Shown here piece after piece: positions 49,101 to 58,518 of a stretch of 64,000 nucleotides of DNA. The DNA comes from Zestomonas insulae (GTDB lineage: Bacteria; Pseudomonadota; Gammaproteobacteria; Pseudomonadales; Pseudomonadaceae): contig NZ_JAFEUP010000005.1 of NCBI RefSeq assembly GCF_016901015.1, forward strand, positions 124,001 through 188,000, in the 5' to 3' direction. The position numbers and the translations under genes are program-made. How positions within the stretch are numbered: position 1 is the stretch's first letter; each line of letters opens with the position of its first letter. The notes under the pieces are model-generated. The model was not told the origin of the DNA, did not search any database, and was given only the letters and a program-made list of their open reading frames with translations.

Positions 49101-52100
49101 GCAAACCTTCCTCGGCGAGCACGAACAGCTCCTCGAGCGCCTCATCGGCATCCGCCGCGCTCGGCGTCTCGACTGCGGGTTCCAGCAGCAGCTCCGCCTC
49201 GACTACATCGAGGTCGCCGTCGACCGCCATCAGCGGCAAGTCATCGAGCGTTTCGTCGAGCAGCAACGTTTCGCTTGGGGCTTCGGCTTCGGCTTCGGCT
49301 TCGGCTTCGGCTTCGGCTTCGGCTTCGGCTTCGGCTTCGGCTTCGGCTTCGGCTTCGGCTTCGGCTTCGGCTTCGGCTTCGGCTTCGGCTTCGGCTTCGG
49401 CTTCAGGATGTGGTTCGGCGAGCGGCGCCGGCAAGCCCTGTCCGCCGCCCTGCCGGTACTGCTTCATCGCCTGCACCAGGTCGTCCGGCTCGGCGAGCGG
49501 GCGGCCGGCCTGCAGCTGTTCGAGCAGCAGCGCGAGACGGTCATGGCTCTGCTGCAGCAGGCTGGCGAGCGCCGGGGTATAGGCATAGCGCCGGTCGACC
49601 AGGCCTTCGTAGAGCGATTCCAGTTCATGGGCGAGGTCGCCGATCGGGCGAATCTCGGCCATCCGTGCGCCACCTTTGAGGGTGTGCAGATCGCGCTGCA
49701 GCGAGGACAGTGCCAGGTGGTTGTCCGGCTCGAGCAGCCAGCGCTCCAGCGCCTGGCCAGCGCTTTCGAGGATATCCACCGCTTCCTCGAGGAAGATGGC
49801 GACCATCTCCTCGTCCAGCGAATCGTCCAGGGCAATCGGCGCGCTGGCCGACGGCACTTCCCAGGCGCTGCTGCGGCCCTCGCCTTCGCTGGCGGCCAGC
49901 GGGGCGGCCAGTTCCAGCTCGGCAGTGGCCTGCTCCAGATCGATGATCTGCATGCCGCCATCCAGATCGCGGGTCAGCAGCGCCAGGGTATTCGGGTCCA
50001 GCGCTTCATCAAGCAGTGCGCGCAGAGCGGCGACGCGTTCGGGCTGCGGGCTGACCTGCAGGCCGGCGGCCACCTGATCCATCATGCCGATCAAGGCTTC
50101 GTGGGCCAGCTCGGCCTCGCTGAAGAAGCGCTCGCTGACCGGCAGGCGACCTTCCTCGACCGCGCCGTAGAGGTCGAGCAGCGCTTCGCACAGCTCGTCG
50201 ATCTGCGGCAGCTCGGCCATCATCGCGCCACGCCCGAGGGTGGTCAGCTCCTCCAGCAGTGCGCTGAGCTCCTGGCGCTCGGCCGGGTGCTCGTGCCAGC
50301 TGCGCAGCAGGTCTTCGGCGTCGAGCAGGATGTCCATGCCCTCGGCGAGGAAGATGCTGATCAGCTGCGGGTCACGCTGGTCGCCGTGGGCGTCCTGGCG
50401 CTTGGCCTGGGCGGCATCCAGGCGTTCCTGGTGCAGCACCTGCAGGCGCTCGAGCAGTTCGGCGGCGCCGGGGATCTGCGCCAGCGGCTGGCTGTCCAGC
50501 TGTGCCAGGCCCTGACGGAACAGACCTTCGGCCTGGGTCAGCAGCTCGGCCTCGGCGAGGTCGATGCGCAGCAGGTTGGCCTTGAATTCCTTGACCAGCT
50601 TTTCCAGCGGGTTGGCGATTTCCGCCACCGGCAGGATGCCCGCCATGTAGGCGCTGCCCTTGAGCGTGTGCAGGGCGCGTTGCAGGTCGTCGGTGACCGG
50701 CTGCGGCAGCTCCTCGGCACAGGCGGCGAGGAACGCCGCCAGGGTATCCAGGTGGGTTTCCGCTTCGTTGCGGAAGATGTCGATCAGTTGCGGGTCGAGC
50801 GCGTCGTCCAGACTGTCCTCGACCTCGGCAACCGGCGGCTCGGCCGCGGCGTCGGTTACCGGCTCAGTGGTCTCGGGCTCAGATTTTGGGCGCGATTCCC
50901 CGCGGGACAGGGCGTAGGCATCGGCGGCCAGTTGGTCGACATCGTCGCGCTGGCGCTGCGCCTTGGCGGCGAACTCGTCGCGCAGCTCGGGCATCAGCGC
51001 GACCACCGCCTCGACCAAGTCGAGCACTTCGTCGTCGGCCTCGATGCTGTTGTCGAGCACGCGGTTGAGCAGGTTTTCCACCGACCAGGCCAGCTCGCCG
51101 ATGATCAGCGCACGCACCATGCGGCCACTGCCCTTGAGGGTGTGGAAGGCACGACGGATCTCGGTCAGCGCGTTGCGGTCATCGCGCTGCGTTCGCCAGC
51201 GGGGCAGCTGCTCGGCGAGCGTGTCGAGCACCTCGCCGACTTCTTCGATGAAGACTTCCAGCAGCTCTTCGTCGATCGGCTCTTCGTCGGCCGGCGGCGG
51301 CAGCAGGCTGGGCGGCACATTCTGCGCCGGCGGATTTATCGCCTGTACCGGCGCGGCCATCACTTCGGCGACCGACAGCGGTTTGGCTTCCGGCTCGGCG
51401 ACGGCCTCGAGCGGCGCACTCGGCAGCTCAACTTCCGGCAGCTCCAGCCCACCCAGATCGACGTCGTCCCACATCGAAGCGGCGTCGTCCAGGCTCAGTT
51501 CTTCCAGGCTCAGCTCGCCGTCCCAGTCTTCCGGCTCGACCGGGCTTTCGCCGAGCACGGCCTGAGCCTCAACGACCAGCTCTGCGTCGGGCGCCGACTT
51601 GAGCGGCGCATCCGGCAGCGCCCAGTCCAGTTCGCTCGGTTCCGCCGTGACCAGCGGTTCGCTCACCTCGAACTGCAGCGCCTCCGGCGCCAGTTCGACG
51701 GCGGATGCCAAGGTGTCTTCCGGCTCCAGCGGCAAGGTCTGCTCGAGATCAAGCAGCGGCGTCTCGCTGCCCAGCTCCCAGGTCGACTCGGCCGGCTGCT
51801 CAAGCGCCAGCGGCTCGAGCAGCTCGAACGACAGGTCGTCCGCCGCCGAGGTGACGCTCCATTCTTCCGGCGTGGGCAGCACGTCGTCCGCCAATGGCAG
51901 CAGATCGGCGCTCGGTTCGGCAACCGCTGGTTCCGGCAGCAGGTGGTCCAAATCCCAGTTCAGCTCGAGCGATTCGTCGGCGACGGCACTCGGTTCTTCC
52001 GCTGCCTGCGGCTCCAGCTGCAGCGCATCCAGACCTTCGCCGTCGACCAGTTTCCAGCCGTCGTCGAGCGACTCTAACTCGGCCAGCGGCAAGCTTGCCG

Positions 52101-54003
52101 ACGCAACGTCCAGCGCCTCGCTGTCTGGCAGCAGTTCGGCCTCGAACAGCGCGACCTCTTCGTCGCCCGGCGCCAACGGGGCCTCGACATCCGCCAACGT
52201 CTCATTGGCTGCCGGCAGTTCGTCATCCAAGACCACGATTTCGTCGAGCGGATCGCTCTGCAGCGGCTCTTCGACGCGCAGGGCTTCTTCGGCCGGGCGA
52301 TCGAGAATCGACGGTTTTTCCTTCAGCGGATAGCCGAGGCTGGTGAGGCTTTCCTCGGCGACGTCGAGGATCAGGTCGCCTTGGCTGGCGTGATCGTCGC
52401 TCAGCCGCTCGAGGTAGTACTCCACGCTGGTGATCGCATCGGCCAGGGTATCCAGACTCTGCCAGTTGGGCACGGCCTTGCGCGCCAGCAGCTGCTCCTG
52501 GATATAGCGATTGCAAGCATTCAGCAGGTCGGCGGCGCGGCTCAGCGGAATCATCGCCAGACCGCCCCGCGCCTGGGTCAGCAACTCGGGCACGCGGGCC
52601 AGGTGCTCGTGATTCCATTGCGAGGCGATAAACTCGATGATCGCGTCCTTGGCCTGCTCGAGGCCGGTGCGCGCCTCCTTGATCACCAACTGGTGGATCT
52701 GCGCCACATCGGTAGTCGGCAGGTGCGCCTGCTCGCTGCCGCCGTCCTCGGCGGGCCCGACCATGCCGGCCAGGGTCGCTTCGACGTACAGCAGGGCGCC
52801 GGCGATATCCATCAGCAGCGCGTCACTCGGCTCACGCTGGCCGAGGGACAGGCCGTGGATCATGTCGATCTGGTCGAGGATGACCTTGCGCGGCTGGCCG
52901 AAGCCGAGCACTGCGAGGGTGTCGGCAATCTGCTTGAGCGGCGCCAACAGGCTGTCCAGCTCGGCGACGTTGTGCCGGTCGCTGCGCACGAACAGGTCGA
53001 GGCTGTCCTTGACGCGGACCAGCTCCTCGCACAGCGCGGCAACCACCGAGCGCATCGCGTCGCGATCCGGGCCGGCGAGCCGCGCGCGTTCCTCGTCAAC
53101 CACTTCGGTGGCCGGCAGCGCGTCGTCGAGGCGGTACTGCTCCTTGAGTGCGCGAATTCGCGGCGATTGCGCCGGTGCCTTGGCGATGTAGAACAGCAGG
53201 TTCTTGATCAGCTCGTCGGGCGCGGCCTGGTTGATGCCGTCGGCACCTTGCTCGGCTAGGCGCTTGAGTTCCTTGTCGATCTGCCGCAGCAGGGTTCGCA
53301 CCGACGTGCCGTTGACCACGCTGCCATTGGCCAGGCCTTCGATGATGCCCGAGGCGATCTGCCACAGCGGGCCGAGGGGCGCCTCTTTGCAGAGCACTTC
53401 GAGGCGGGCGAACACGCGGGCCATATAGCCCAAGTTGGTAGCCAGGTCCTGGTTGCGAATCACCCCAACCAAGGCCATCTGCAGCATCTGCCGCAGCTTG
53501 CGCAGCAGCACCGGCAGCTCGGCGGTGCGCAGTTGCTCGAGCGCGTCCAGCGACAGCTGCGGCAGGGTCGACGACATGTCCGGGGCGAACAGGCTGGTTT
53601 CCGAGAGTAGCTTGTCGCCGCGTGCGGCACGCAGGTCGTTGAGCAGCGGCAACACCACCAGCGGCAGGTCGCGGCGCGCGGTCTGTACCCGTTCGAGATA
53701 GGCCGGCAGTTGCAGGATCGCCTGCATCAGCACTTCCAGTGCCTCGCCCTGGTTGCTGACGCGCCCCTCCATCAGGGCCTGGGCCAAGCGCTCCATTTCT
53801 TCGGCAAGCAGCGCCGCACCATAGAACTCGACCATCTGCAGAGTGCCGTGGACCTGATGCACATAGGTCAGACAGAAGCGCATGCGCGTCGAATCCTGGG
53901 GACTCTCGACGAAGGCCTCAAGCGCCTGACGCGCCTGCTTCAGCGTTTCCGCAATCTCGCCTTTGACCCATTCGAGGGCGACATAATCGTGCCGATCACC
54001 CAT
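46114..54003 (-). CDS. chpA: ChpA, giant hybrid chemosensory histidine kinase
   Basis: About 2,629 residues, somewhat longer than the roughly 2,470 of P. aeruginosa ChpA. Phosphotransfer-like sites occur at His49, Thr476, His954, His1112, Thr1254, His1440, His1739 and His1885; the last three are HTLKGGAR. Then come a CheA dimer/ATPase core (N-box HMLRNAVDHG near 2205, GRGVGMDVV), a CheW-like domain, and a receiver with Asp2554 in LLDIEMPRMDG. It phosphorylates PilG and PilH to drive twitching. Two repeat linkers are present, (EP)7 and (EA)21 at 1534-1575. The ATG at 54003 has GGAG five bases upstream and matches the PA0413 start MGDRHDYVALEWVK; an ATG five codons earlier is weaker. Confidence 0.96.
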   Translation of the reverse strand: MGDRHDYVALEWVKGEIAETLKQARQALEAFVESPQDSTRMRFCLTYVHQVHGTLQMVEFYGAALLAEEMERLAQALMEGRVSNQGEALEVLMQAILQLPAYLERVQTARRDLPLVVLPLLNDLRAARGDKLLSETSLFAPDMSSTLPQLSLDALEQLRTAELPVLLRKLRQMLQMALVGVIRNQDLATNLGYMARVFARLEVLCKEAPLGPLWQIASGIIEGLANGSVVNGTSVRTLLRQIDKELKRLAEQGADGINQAAPDELIKNLLFYIAKAPAQSPRIRALKEQYRLDDALPATEVVDEERARLAGPDRDAMRSVVAALCEELVRVKDSLDLFVRSDRHNVAELDSLLAPLKQIADTLAVLGFGQPRKVILDQIDMIHGLSLGQREPSDALLMDIAGALLYVEATLAGMVGPAEDGGSEQAHLPTTDVAQIHQLVIKEARTGLEQAKDAIIEFIASQWNHEHLARVPELLTQARGGLAMIPLSRAADLLNACNRYIQEQLLARKAVPNWQSLDTLADAITSVEYYLERLSDDHASQGDLILDVAEESLTSLGYPLKEKPSILDRPAEEALRVEEPLQSDPLDEIVVLDDELPAANETLADVEAPLAPGDEEVALFEAELLPDSEALDVASASLPLAELESLDDGWKLVDGEGLDALQLEPQAAEEPSAVADESLELNWDLDHLLPEPAVAEPSADLLPLADDVLPTPEEWSVTSAADDLSFELLEPLALEQPAESTWELGSETPLLDLEQTLPLEPEDTLASAVELAPEALQFEVSEPLVTAEPSELDWALPDAPLKSAPDAELVVEAQAVLGESPVEPEDWDGELSLEELSLDDAASMWDDVDLGGLELPEVELPSAPLEAVAEPEAKPLSVAEVMAAPVQAINPPAQNVPPSLLPPPADEEPIDEELLEVFIEEVGEVLDTLAEQLPRWRTQRDDRNALTEIRRAFHTLKGSGRMVRALIIGELAWSVENLLNRVLDNSIEADDEVLDLVEAVVALMPELRDEFAAKAQRQRDDVDQLAADAYALSRGESRPKSEPETTEPVTDAAAEPPVAEVEDSLDDALDPQLIDIFRNEAETHLDTLAAFLAACAEELPQPVTDDLQRALHTLKGSAYMAGILPVAEIANPLEKLVKEFKANLLRIDLAEAELLTQAEGLFRQGLAQLDSQPLAQIPGAAELLERLQVLHQERLDAAQAKRQDAHGDQRDPQLISIFLAEGMDILLDAEDLLRSWHEHPAERQELSALLEELTTLGRGAMMAELPQIDELCEALLDLYGAVEEGRLPVSERFFSEAELAHEALIGMMDQVAAGLQVSPQPERVAALRALLDEALDPNTLALLTRDLDGGMQIIDLEQATAELELAAPLAASEGEGRSSAWEVPSASAPIALDDSLDEEMVAIFLEEAVDILESAGQALERWLLEPDNHLALSSLQRDLHTLKGGARMAEIRPIGDLAHELESLYEGLVDRRYAYTPALASLLQQSHDRLALLLEQLQAGRPLAEPDDLVQAMKQYRQGGGQGLPAPLAEPHPEAEAEAEAEAEAEAEAEAEAEAEAEAEAEAEAEAEAEAEAEAPSETLLLDETLDDLPLMAVDGDLDVVEAELLLEPAVETPSAADADEALEELFVLAEEGLHDDAVDALDSEPESVEVAAEPILAAEPEPEPEPEPEPEPKPEVPAPALVESPAALAVVDDRDPELVEIFLEEGFDIMDSSGAALQRWMSNSDNTLEVESLQRDLHTLKGGARMAEIREIGDLAHELEFLYEDLGNGKLRASAGLFNLLQACHDRLAAMLDAVRGQRALPEGDSLIAAIQRFRLNPDEQLSVPLGVPLKAVEVADDEAEADILDIFLEEADDLLEEMESAIGRWEQERDDAAPIDDMLRILHTLKGGARLAGQKRLGDLTHDLEQHLSDAQNQGAPWPESLFLDVQSGFEGLQHELGELRQRLQASLSGEEAEVAAPPVELPAQPLPNLNSPIVAASSLPAQARELKVLPFVQRAQEAAQEAAARRAPQELVKVPAELLEGLVNLAGETSIFRGRVEQQVSDFSFTLSEMEATIDRVRDQLRRLDTETQAQILSRYQAEAERAGYEDFDPLEMDRHSQLQQLSRALFESASDLLDLKETLAARNRDAETLLLQQARVNTELQEGLMRTRMVPFDRLVPRLRRIVRQVASELGKQVEFHVGNADGEMDRTVLERIVAPLEHMLRNAVDHGIEPLEARRAAGKGEVGNIRLNLGREGGDIVLTLADDGGGIKLEAVRRKAIERGMMDADSDLTDYEVLQFILEPGFSTAEKVTQISGRGVGMDVVHSEVKQLGGSMSIESEVGTGTRFVIRLPFTVSVNRALMVLSGEDLYAIPLNTIEGIVRVSPYELEAYYQPGAPRFEYAGQSYELRYLGDLLNNGQHPKLVGQSLPLPVILVRSSEHAVAVQVDALAGSREIVVKSLGAQFAGVHGISGATILGDGRVVVILDLLATIRVIHARQLNLTQARTVSLPGHSAEADVERPPLIMVVDDSVTVRKVTSRLLERNGMNVLTAKDGVDAITLLQEHKPDIMLLDIEMPRMDGFEVAALVRHDERLKDLPIIMITSRTGEKHRERAMNIGVNEYLGKPYQESLLLETIAQLVDRHPAKRI
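48980..49027. repeat. hexanucleotide repeat in chpA encoding Glu-Pro units
   Basis: Eight tandem GGCTNN units (one GGCTTT, three GGCTCT, four GGCTCC), read on the minus strand as seven EP dipeptides and one KP. It makes a rigid charged linker just after a phosphotransfer domain. Synonymous variation between units suggests it is older than the (EA)21 repeat. Confidence 0.9.
49279..49404. repeat. perfect 21-copy GGCTTC microsatellite in chpA encoding (Glu-Ala)21
   Basis: 126 bases made of 21 identical GGCTTC hexamers, read on the minus strand as GAAGCC, that is 21 Glu-Ala dipeptides. Because the unit is six bases, gain or loss of copies keeps the reading frame and changes only linker length. 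It lies between the phosphotransfer domains at His1440 and His1739. The complete lack of synonymous differences points to recent slippage expansion. Confidence 0.97.
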
Positions 54004-54027
54004 AGCCACTCCGCTCATAACCTTGTG

Positions 54028-54915
54028 TTACCCCTTCCGGGTAAAAGCCAGCACTCGCTCGTCGGCCACCGGTACCAGCTCCGGATGTTGCCAACCGACC
54101 ACTTCCCCGACACCGATGACCAGCAGGCCACCCGGCGCCAAACGCTCAGCCAGGCGATTGAGAATCTCGCGGCGGCGCCAACGGCGGAAATAGATCAGCA
54201 AGTTCTGACAGAAGATAACGTCCATGCCGGACAGCGGCGCCTTGGCCAGGTCCAGCACGTTGATGCGCGCACAGCACAGATGCGCCGCCAAACTCGGCAC
54301 CACCTTGAAGCGATCGTCGGCCATCGGCTCGAAATAACGCTGCTGCAGCTCGCCGTCCAGCAGTTCCAGACGACGGGCGGTGTAAGTGCCGCTACGCGCC
54401 TTGTTCAGTGCGTTGAGGCTGATGTCGGTCGCGGTGACGCCGAAATGCGCCTCCCGCTCCGCGGCGCGCAGCGCTTCGGCGGCACTGATGGCCAGCGAAT
54501 AGGCCTCCTCACCGCTGGAGCAACCGACGCTCCACAACGCCAACGGACGACCGTCGAGGTGCGCCAGGCGGCCGGGCAGGTAGCGTTCGAGCAGATCGAA
54601 CGATGCACGATGGCGGAAGAAGCAGGTTTCCTGCACGGTCAGTCGATCCAGCAGGTTCGACCATTCCACCGCACCGCGCGGCCCGTCGATGACCTGCCGG
54701 TAGTAGCTGGCATAGTCGGCAACGCCCAGCTCGCGCATCCGCGCGCTGAGATTGGTCTGCATGAACGCGCGGCGCTGCTCGCTGATCACTACGCCGGTGC
54801 GTTCTTCGAGCAGTACCCGCCAATCATGGAACTCCGCCTCCGACATGTCGGCCGACGGCTTCAAGGCCCAGACTACGCCTGGCTGCATGCCCTCGCCCTC
54901 GCTCATGGCTGTCAT
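54028..54915 (-). CDS. pilK: PilK, CheR-type chemoreceptor methyltransferase
   Basis: 295 residues. Has the CheR N-terminal helical domain (FHDWRVLLEERTGVVISEQR) and the SAM-binding domain with LALWSVGCSSGEEAYSLAIS and MDVIFCQNLLIYFRR. It methylates glutamates of PilJ using SAM. Two in-frame ATGs (54915 and 54906) lack good ribosome sites. It sits between pilJ (33 bases) and chpA. Confidence 0.94.
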   Translation of the reverse strand: MTAMSEGEGMQPGVVWALKPSADMSEAEFHDWRVLLEERTGVVISEQRRAFMQTNLSARMRELGVADYASYYRQVIDGPRGAVEWSNLLDRLTVQETCFFRHRASFDLLERYLPGRLAHLDGRPLALWSVGCSSGEEAYSLAISAAEALRAAEREAHFGVTATDISLNALNKARSGTYTARRLELLDGELQQRYFEPMADDRFKVVPSLAAHLCCARINVLDLAKAPLSGMDVIFCQNLLIYFRRWRRREILNRLAERLAPGGLLVIGVGEVVGWQHPELVPVADERVLAFTRKG

Positions 54916-54948
54916 GCGGCGATCGCCGTGATCGCCGCGCCCCTATGC

Positions 54949-56997
54949 TCAGGCCTGTTCCGCGGCGTCGGGCAGGGTGAAACCGGACACCGATCGACGC
55001 ATCTCGCTGGCCATCTTGGCCAAGTTACCGATGCTCTTCGCGGTAGCGGTGGTACCTGCCGAGGTCTGCGAGGTGATCTCCTGGATCACGTTCATGGTGT
55101 TGGAGATATGGCCGGCCGACGAGGCCTGCTGGCGGGCAGCGTTGGAGATGTTCTGAATCAACGCCGCGAGGGTCTTGGATACCTTCTCGATCTCTTCCAG
55201 CGCCACACCGGCGTCCTGCGCCAGGCGCGCACCGCGTACCACCTCGGAGGTGGTTTGTTCCATCGAGATCACCGCCTCGTTGGTGTCGGTCTGAATGGTC
55301 TTCACCAGCGCTTCGATCTGCTTGGTCGCCGCCGAGGAGCGTTCCGCAAGGCGCTGTACTTCGTCCGCAACCACCGCGAAGCCGCGGCCTGCGTCACCGG
55401 CCATCGACGCCTGGATCGCGGCGTTGAGGGCGAGAATGTTGGTCTGGTCGGCAATGTCGTTAATCAGGCTAACGATGTCACCGATCTCCTGGGACGACTC
55501 ACCGAGGCGCTTGATCCGCTTCGAGGTGTCCTGGATCTGCTCACGAATGTTATCCATGCCGGTGATGGTGTTGTGCACCACCTCGTTGCCCTTGTTGGCG
55601 ATGGCTACGGAACGTTCCGCTACCGCCGAGGATTCGGAGGCGTTCGCCGATACCTGGTCAATCGACACGGCCATCTCGTTGATCGCCGCGGAGGCCCCGG
55701 CGATTTCCTGCGCCTGGTGCTCGGACGCGTCGGCCAGGTGCATGGCGGTCGCCTGGGTTTCCTGGGCCGCCGCGGACACCTGCACGGCGGTCTGGTTGAT
55801 GGTTGCCACCAGGTCGCGCAGCTGGTCGATGGAGTAGTTGATCGAGTCGGCGATGGCCCCGGTGAAGTCTTCGGTCACCGTTGCCGCCACCGTCAGGTCA
55901 CCGTCGGCGAGGTCGGCGATTTCGTCGAGCAAGCGCAGAATCGCCGCCTGGTTGCGCTCGTTCTTCTCGGCGGTCTCCGCCAGACGACGACGGGTACTCT
56001 GCACCATGACCAGGCCGATCAGGATGATCGATCCCAGCGCCAGCGCGCCCAGCACGTAACCGGCCAGGGTATTCAGATGACGTCCACCGGCCAGGTTCTC
56101 GAAGCCTTCGGCGAGGCTCGACGCCTTCTCCAGCTGAGTCTGCGAAACGGTGAAGATGGAGTTGGCCGACTCACGTACCTGGAACAGCTCCGGCGAGGTC
56201 TCGAGAATCTCGTCCACCGAGCCGGAGACGAATTCGAACAGCTCGGAAATCTCGCCGAGGCGCTCCAGCGCTTCGGTGTCGGTCACCTTGGAGATGTTCA
56301 TCGCCGCGTTGCCTTCGACCATCGCCTTCAGTACGCGACCGAACAGGCTGGCGTCGCGGCCGAACATGTCGGCGGCCTGCACCGAGTCTTCGTCACCGGC
56401 CAGCACCTTGTTCACCGAGCCGAGAATCCGTTCGGCGAGCAGCGATTGACGCTGCGCCACCGACACCTGGGCCGCCGGCGCACCGCTCTGCAACAGGATG
56501 TCGACCACTTCCTCGTACTCGACCTGCAGCTGCGGGATGGTTTCGGCGAGGGTCGCGGCCACCTGGTGCAGCGACAGTACTGTCTGTTCGCTGGCGATAA
56601 TGGCGTCGGAGTTCTTGCGCAGGCTGTCCCAGTCCTGCTGCACGGCGGCCATTTCCGCCTGCACTGCAGCCGGTGCCGACGGCAGACCGGTCGACTCGTC
56701 GCCACCGACCAGGATGTTCCAGCGCTTCTCGAAGTCGTTTCGCGCGTCCTTCAGCAAGGCGAAGGCTTCCGCCTTACCGGCCGCCGCTTCGGTGGCGTTC
56801 TTCGCAATCCGCTGCGACAGGACGCGGAGCTCACCAGCGTGGCTGATGTATTCCTTGTCGTAGTTCGACTGGGTGTTGAGGTAAGCGAAGTTGGCGAACA
56901 ACAGCACGATGGAGACGATCAGGACGATAAACAGTCCGGCGATCAGCGTGCTGCTGCGCATACCTGCCAAAATATTGCCTGCGTTGAATTTTTTCAT
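54949..56997 (-). CDS. pilJ: PilJ, type IV pilus chemoreceptor
   Basis: 682 residues, the same length as P. aeruginosa PilJ. N-terminal membrane helix (about 18-40), two PilJ-type periplasmic helical modules (about 45-290), second membrane helix (about 315-340), HAMP, and the signalling domain, whose tip is [20 protein letters not shown], the PilJ variant of the usual EAARAGE. It senses pilus status or surface contact and feeds ChpA through PilI. The start [16 protein letters not shown] at 56997 is the conserved one; 17 upstream codons are ignored. Confidence 0.97.
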   Translation of the reverse strand: MKKFNAGNILAGMRSSTLIAGLFIVLIVSIVLLFANFAYLNTQSNYDKEYISHAGELRVLSQRIAKNATEAAAGKAEAFALLKDARNDFEKRWNILVGGDESTGLPSAPAAVQAEMAAVQQDWDSLRKNSDAIIASEQTVLSLHQVAATLAETIPQLQVEYEEVVDILLQSGAPAAQVSVAQRQSLLAERILGSVNKVLAGDEDSVQAADMFGRDASLFGRVLKAMVEGNAAMNISKVTDTEALERLGEISELFEFVSGSVDEILETSPELFQVRESANSIFTVSQTQLEKASSLAEGFENLAGGRHLNTLAGYVLGALALGSIILIGLVMVQSTRRRLAETAEKNERNQAAILRLLDEIADLADGDLTVAATVTEDFTGAIADSINYSIDQLRDLVATINQTAVQVSAAAQETQATAMHLADASEHQAQEIAGASAAINEMAVSIDQVSANASESSAVAERSVAIANKGNEVVHNTITGMDNIREQIQDTSKRIKRLGESSQEIGDIVSLINDIADQTNILALNAAIQASMAGDAGRGFAVVADEVQRLAERSSAATKQIEALVKTIQTDTNEAVISMEQTTSEVVRGARLAQDAGVALEEIEKVSKTLAALIQNISNAARQQASSAGHISNTMNVIQEITSQTSAGTTATAKSIGNLAKMASEMRRSVSGFTLPDAAEQA

Positions 56998-57078
56998 TAT
57001 CTGGCCCCCGCCTGGACCTACCGCACTACTAGTCCCATCTAACGCCAAAAGGTCGGCACTGCCGACCCCGCCGAGTTG

Positions 57079-57615
57079 CTATACCGCTACTTCGAGAAAG
57101 CCCGGGTGCAATGCCAAGGCATGCGGGCTGAACACCAGCCATGGCTGTTCACGCTGGAACACGCCATGAATGAACGGCTCGATGCCGCCATCGAGCGGCG
57201 GCACCTGTTCGGAAAAACTGTCGACTGGGAAATGCTGCATGCCGAACACCTCATCCACCGTGAGGCCGGCAAAGACTTCCTGATGGTCGACCACCAGCAC
57301 GCGGCGCTGCTTGCGCAGCGGCGACAGGTCCTGACCGAAGAACCCACACAGGTCCATCACCGGCAGCAGCCGCCCACGCACATTGGCCACGCCCTTGACC
57401 CAGCTCTTGACGCCGGGCAGCAAGGTGAAACGCGGTTCGTGCAGGACTTCCCCGACTTCGCCCATGGGCGCGACGAAATAGCGCTCACCCATGCGAAAGC
57501 CGATGCCACTCCAGGTCTGCACCACCACTTGCTGCGACGGCAAGCCGGCGGCCAGCACACGGCAGCGCTGGTCGATCTCGAGGAGAAGCTGGAAAGGAGT
57601 CTGTGCGTCCGCCAT
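57079..57615 (-). CDS. pilI: PilI, CheW-like adaptor of the pilus chemosensory system
   Basis: 178 residues with one CheW domain (GIGFRMGERYFVAPMGEVGE, then GVANVRGRLLPVMDLCGFFG). It couples PilJ to ChpA at the pole. It lies between pilH and pilJ in the usual order. Confidence 0.95.
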   Translation of the reverse strand: MADAQTPFQLLLEIDQRCRVLAAGLPSQQVVVQTWSGIGFRMGERYFVAPMGEVGEVLHEPRFTLLPGVKSWVKGVANVRGRLLPVMDLCGFFGQDLSPLRKQRRVLVVDHQEVFAGLTVDEVFGMQHFPVDSFSEQVPPLDGGIEPFIHGVFQREQPWLVFSPHALALHPGFLEVAV

Positions 57616-57660
57616 GCGGGCCCCGGTTTCTTCTTATTAGTGTCGCGCCGCGGTCGCTAT

Positions 57661-58026
57661 TTAGCCGACCAGCACCGCGTTCAGGGTTTTCAGCAGCGTA
57701 TCTTCATCCACCGGCTTGGTCAGGTAGTCGCGCGCCCCCTGGCGCTTGCCCCAAACCTTGTCGGTTTCCTGATCTTTGGTGGTGACGATGATCACCGGGA
57801 TGTGCCCGGTCTCGGAGTCCTTGGTCAGCTGACGGGTCGCCTGGAAGCCATTCAGGCCAGGCATGACGATGTCCATCAATACGGCATCCGGCAGCTCCTG
57901 GCGCGCCAGGGCGACGCCATCGGCGCCGTTTTCCGCCTTGAGCACCTGATGACCGTGCTTTTCCAGCATCGCGGTCAGCTTGTACATCTCGGTCGGCGAG
58001 TCATCAACAATCAGAATTCGAGCCAT
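57661..58026 (-). CDS. pilH: PilH, CheY-like response regulator
   Basis: 121 residues forming a single receiver domain: acidic pair in ILIVDDSPTE, phospho-acceptor Asp in VLMDIVMPGL, and lysine in YLTKPVD. PilH opposes or fine-tunes PilG, acting on pilus retraction. The start MARILIVDDSP at 58026 agrees with P. aeruginosa PilH; an ATG four codons earlier is not conserved. Confidence 0.96.
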   Translation of the reverse strand: MARILIVDDSPTEMYKLTAMLEKHGHQVLKAENGADGVALARQELPDAVLMDIVMPGLNGFQATRQLTKDSETGHIPVIIVTTKDQETDKVWGKRQGARDYLTKPVDEDTLLKTLNAVLVG

Positions 58027-58071
58027 GTTCTTCCCCATACAAAAAAGGATCGCCAGCCAGGCGGCCGGACA

Positions 58072-58479
58072 TCAGGAAGCGTGTTCTACCGGGCTGAATT
58101 CAGGCACGTGGGCCTTGATCGCGCCGAGCAGTTCTTCCTTGCTGAAAGGCTTGGTGAGGTATTGGTCGGAGCCGACTATGCGGCCCTTGGCCTTGTCGAA
58201 CAGGCCGTCCTTGGAGGACAGCATGATCACTGGCGTGGACTTGAAGGCGCTGTTGTTCTTGATCAGCGCGCAGGTTTGATAGCCATCGAGACGCGGCATC
58301 ATGATGTCGACAAAGATGATGCTGGGATGGGTATCGGCAATTTTGGCCAGGGCGTCGAAGCCATCCACCGCAGTGATGACATCACAACCCACTTTCTTGA
58401 GAAGAGTCTCCGCGGTGCGACGAATCGTCTTGGAGTCGTCGATCACCATGACCCTCAAACCATCGGAATGCTGTTCCAT
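58072..58479 (-). CDS. pilG: PilG, CheY-like response regulator
   Basis: 135 residues, a single receiver: MVIDDSKTIRRT, phospho-acceptor Asp in FVDIMMPRLDG, and lysine in YLTKPFSK. PilG promotes pilus extension and raises cAMP through CyaB in P. aeruginosa. It is the first gene of the minus-strand pil-chp operon. The start MEQHSDGLRVMVIDD at 58479 is conserved; upstream codons are not. Confidence 0.96.
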   Translation of the reverse strand: MEQHSDGLRVMVIDDSKTIRRTAETLLKKVGCDVITAVDGFDALAKIADTHPSIIFVDIMMPRLDGYQTCALIKNNSAFKSTPVIMLSSKDGLFDKAKGRIVGSDQYLTKPFSKEELLGAIKAHVPEFSPVEHAS

Positions 58480-58518
58480 GTCTGCCCTATTGTCGCCTCG
58501 GTGAGTCGTTATTCTTGC

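Noticed and set aside
49279..49404. Tandem repeat considered as a CRISPR-like array or satellite outside a gene
   Set aside because: The unit is six bases with no spacers and lies in frame inside chpA.
46132..57042. Very long open frames on the plus strand opposite chpA, pilK and pilJ (up to about 1,100 codons)
   Set aside because: They are antisense to clearly conserved genes, have biased composition (runs of Gly, Arg, Val, His, or Phe-Gly from the repeat), and match no family. High GC at third positions removes stops on the opposite strand.
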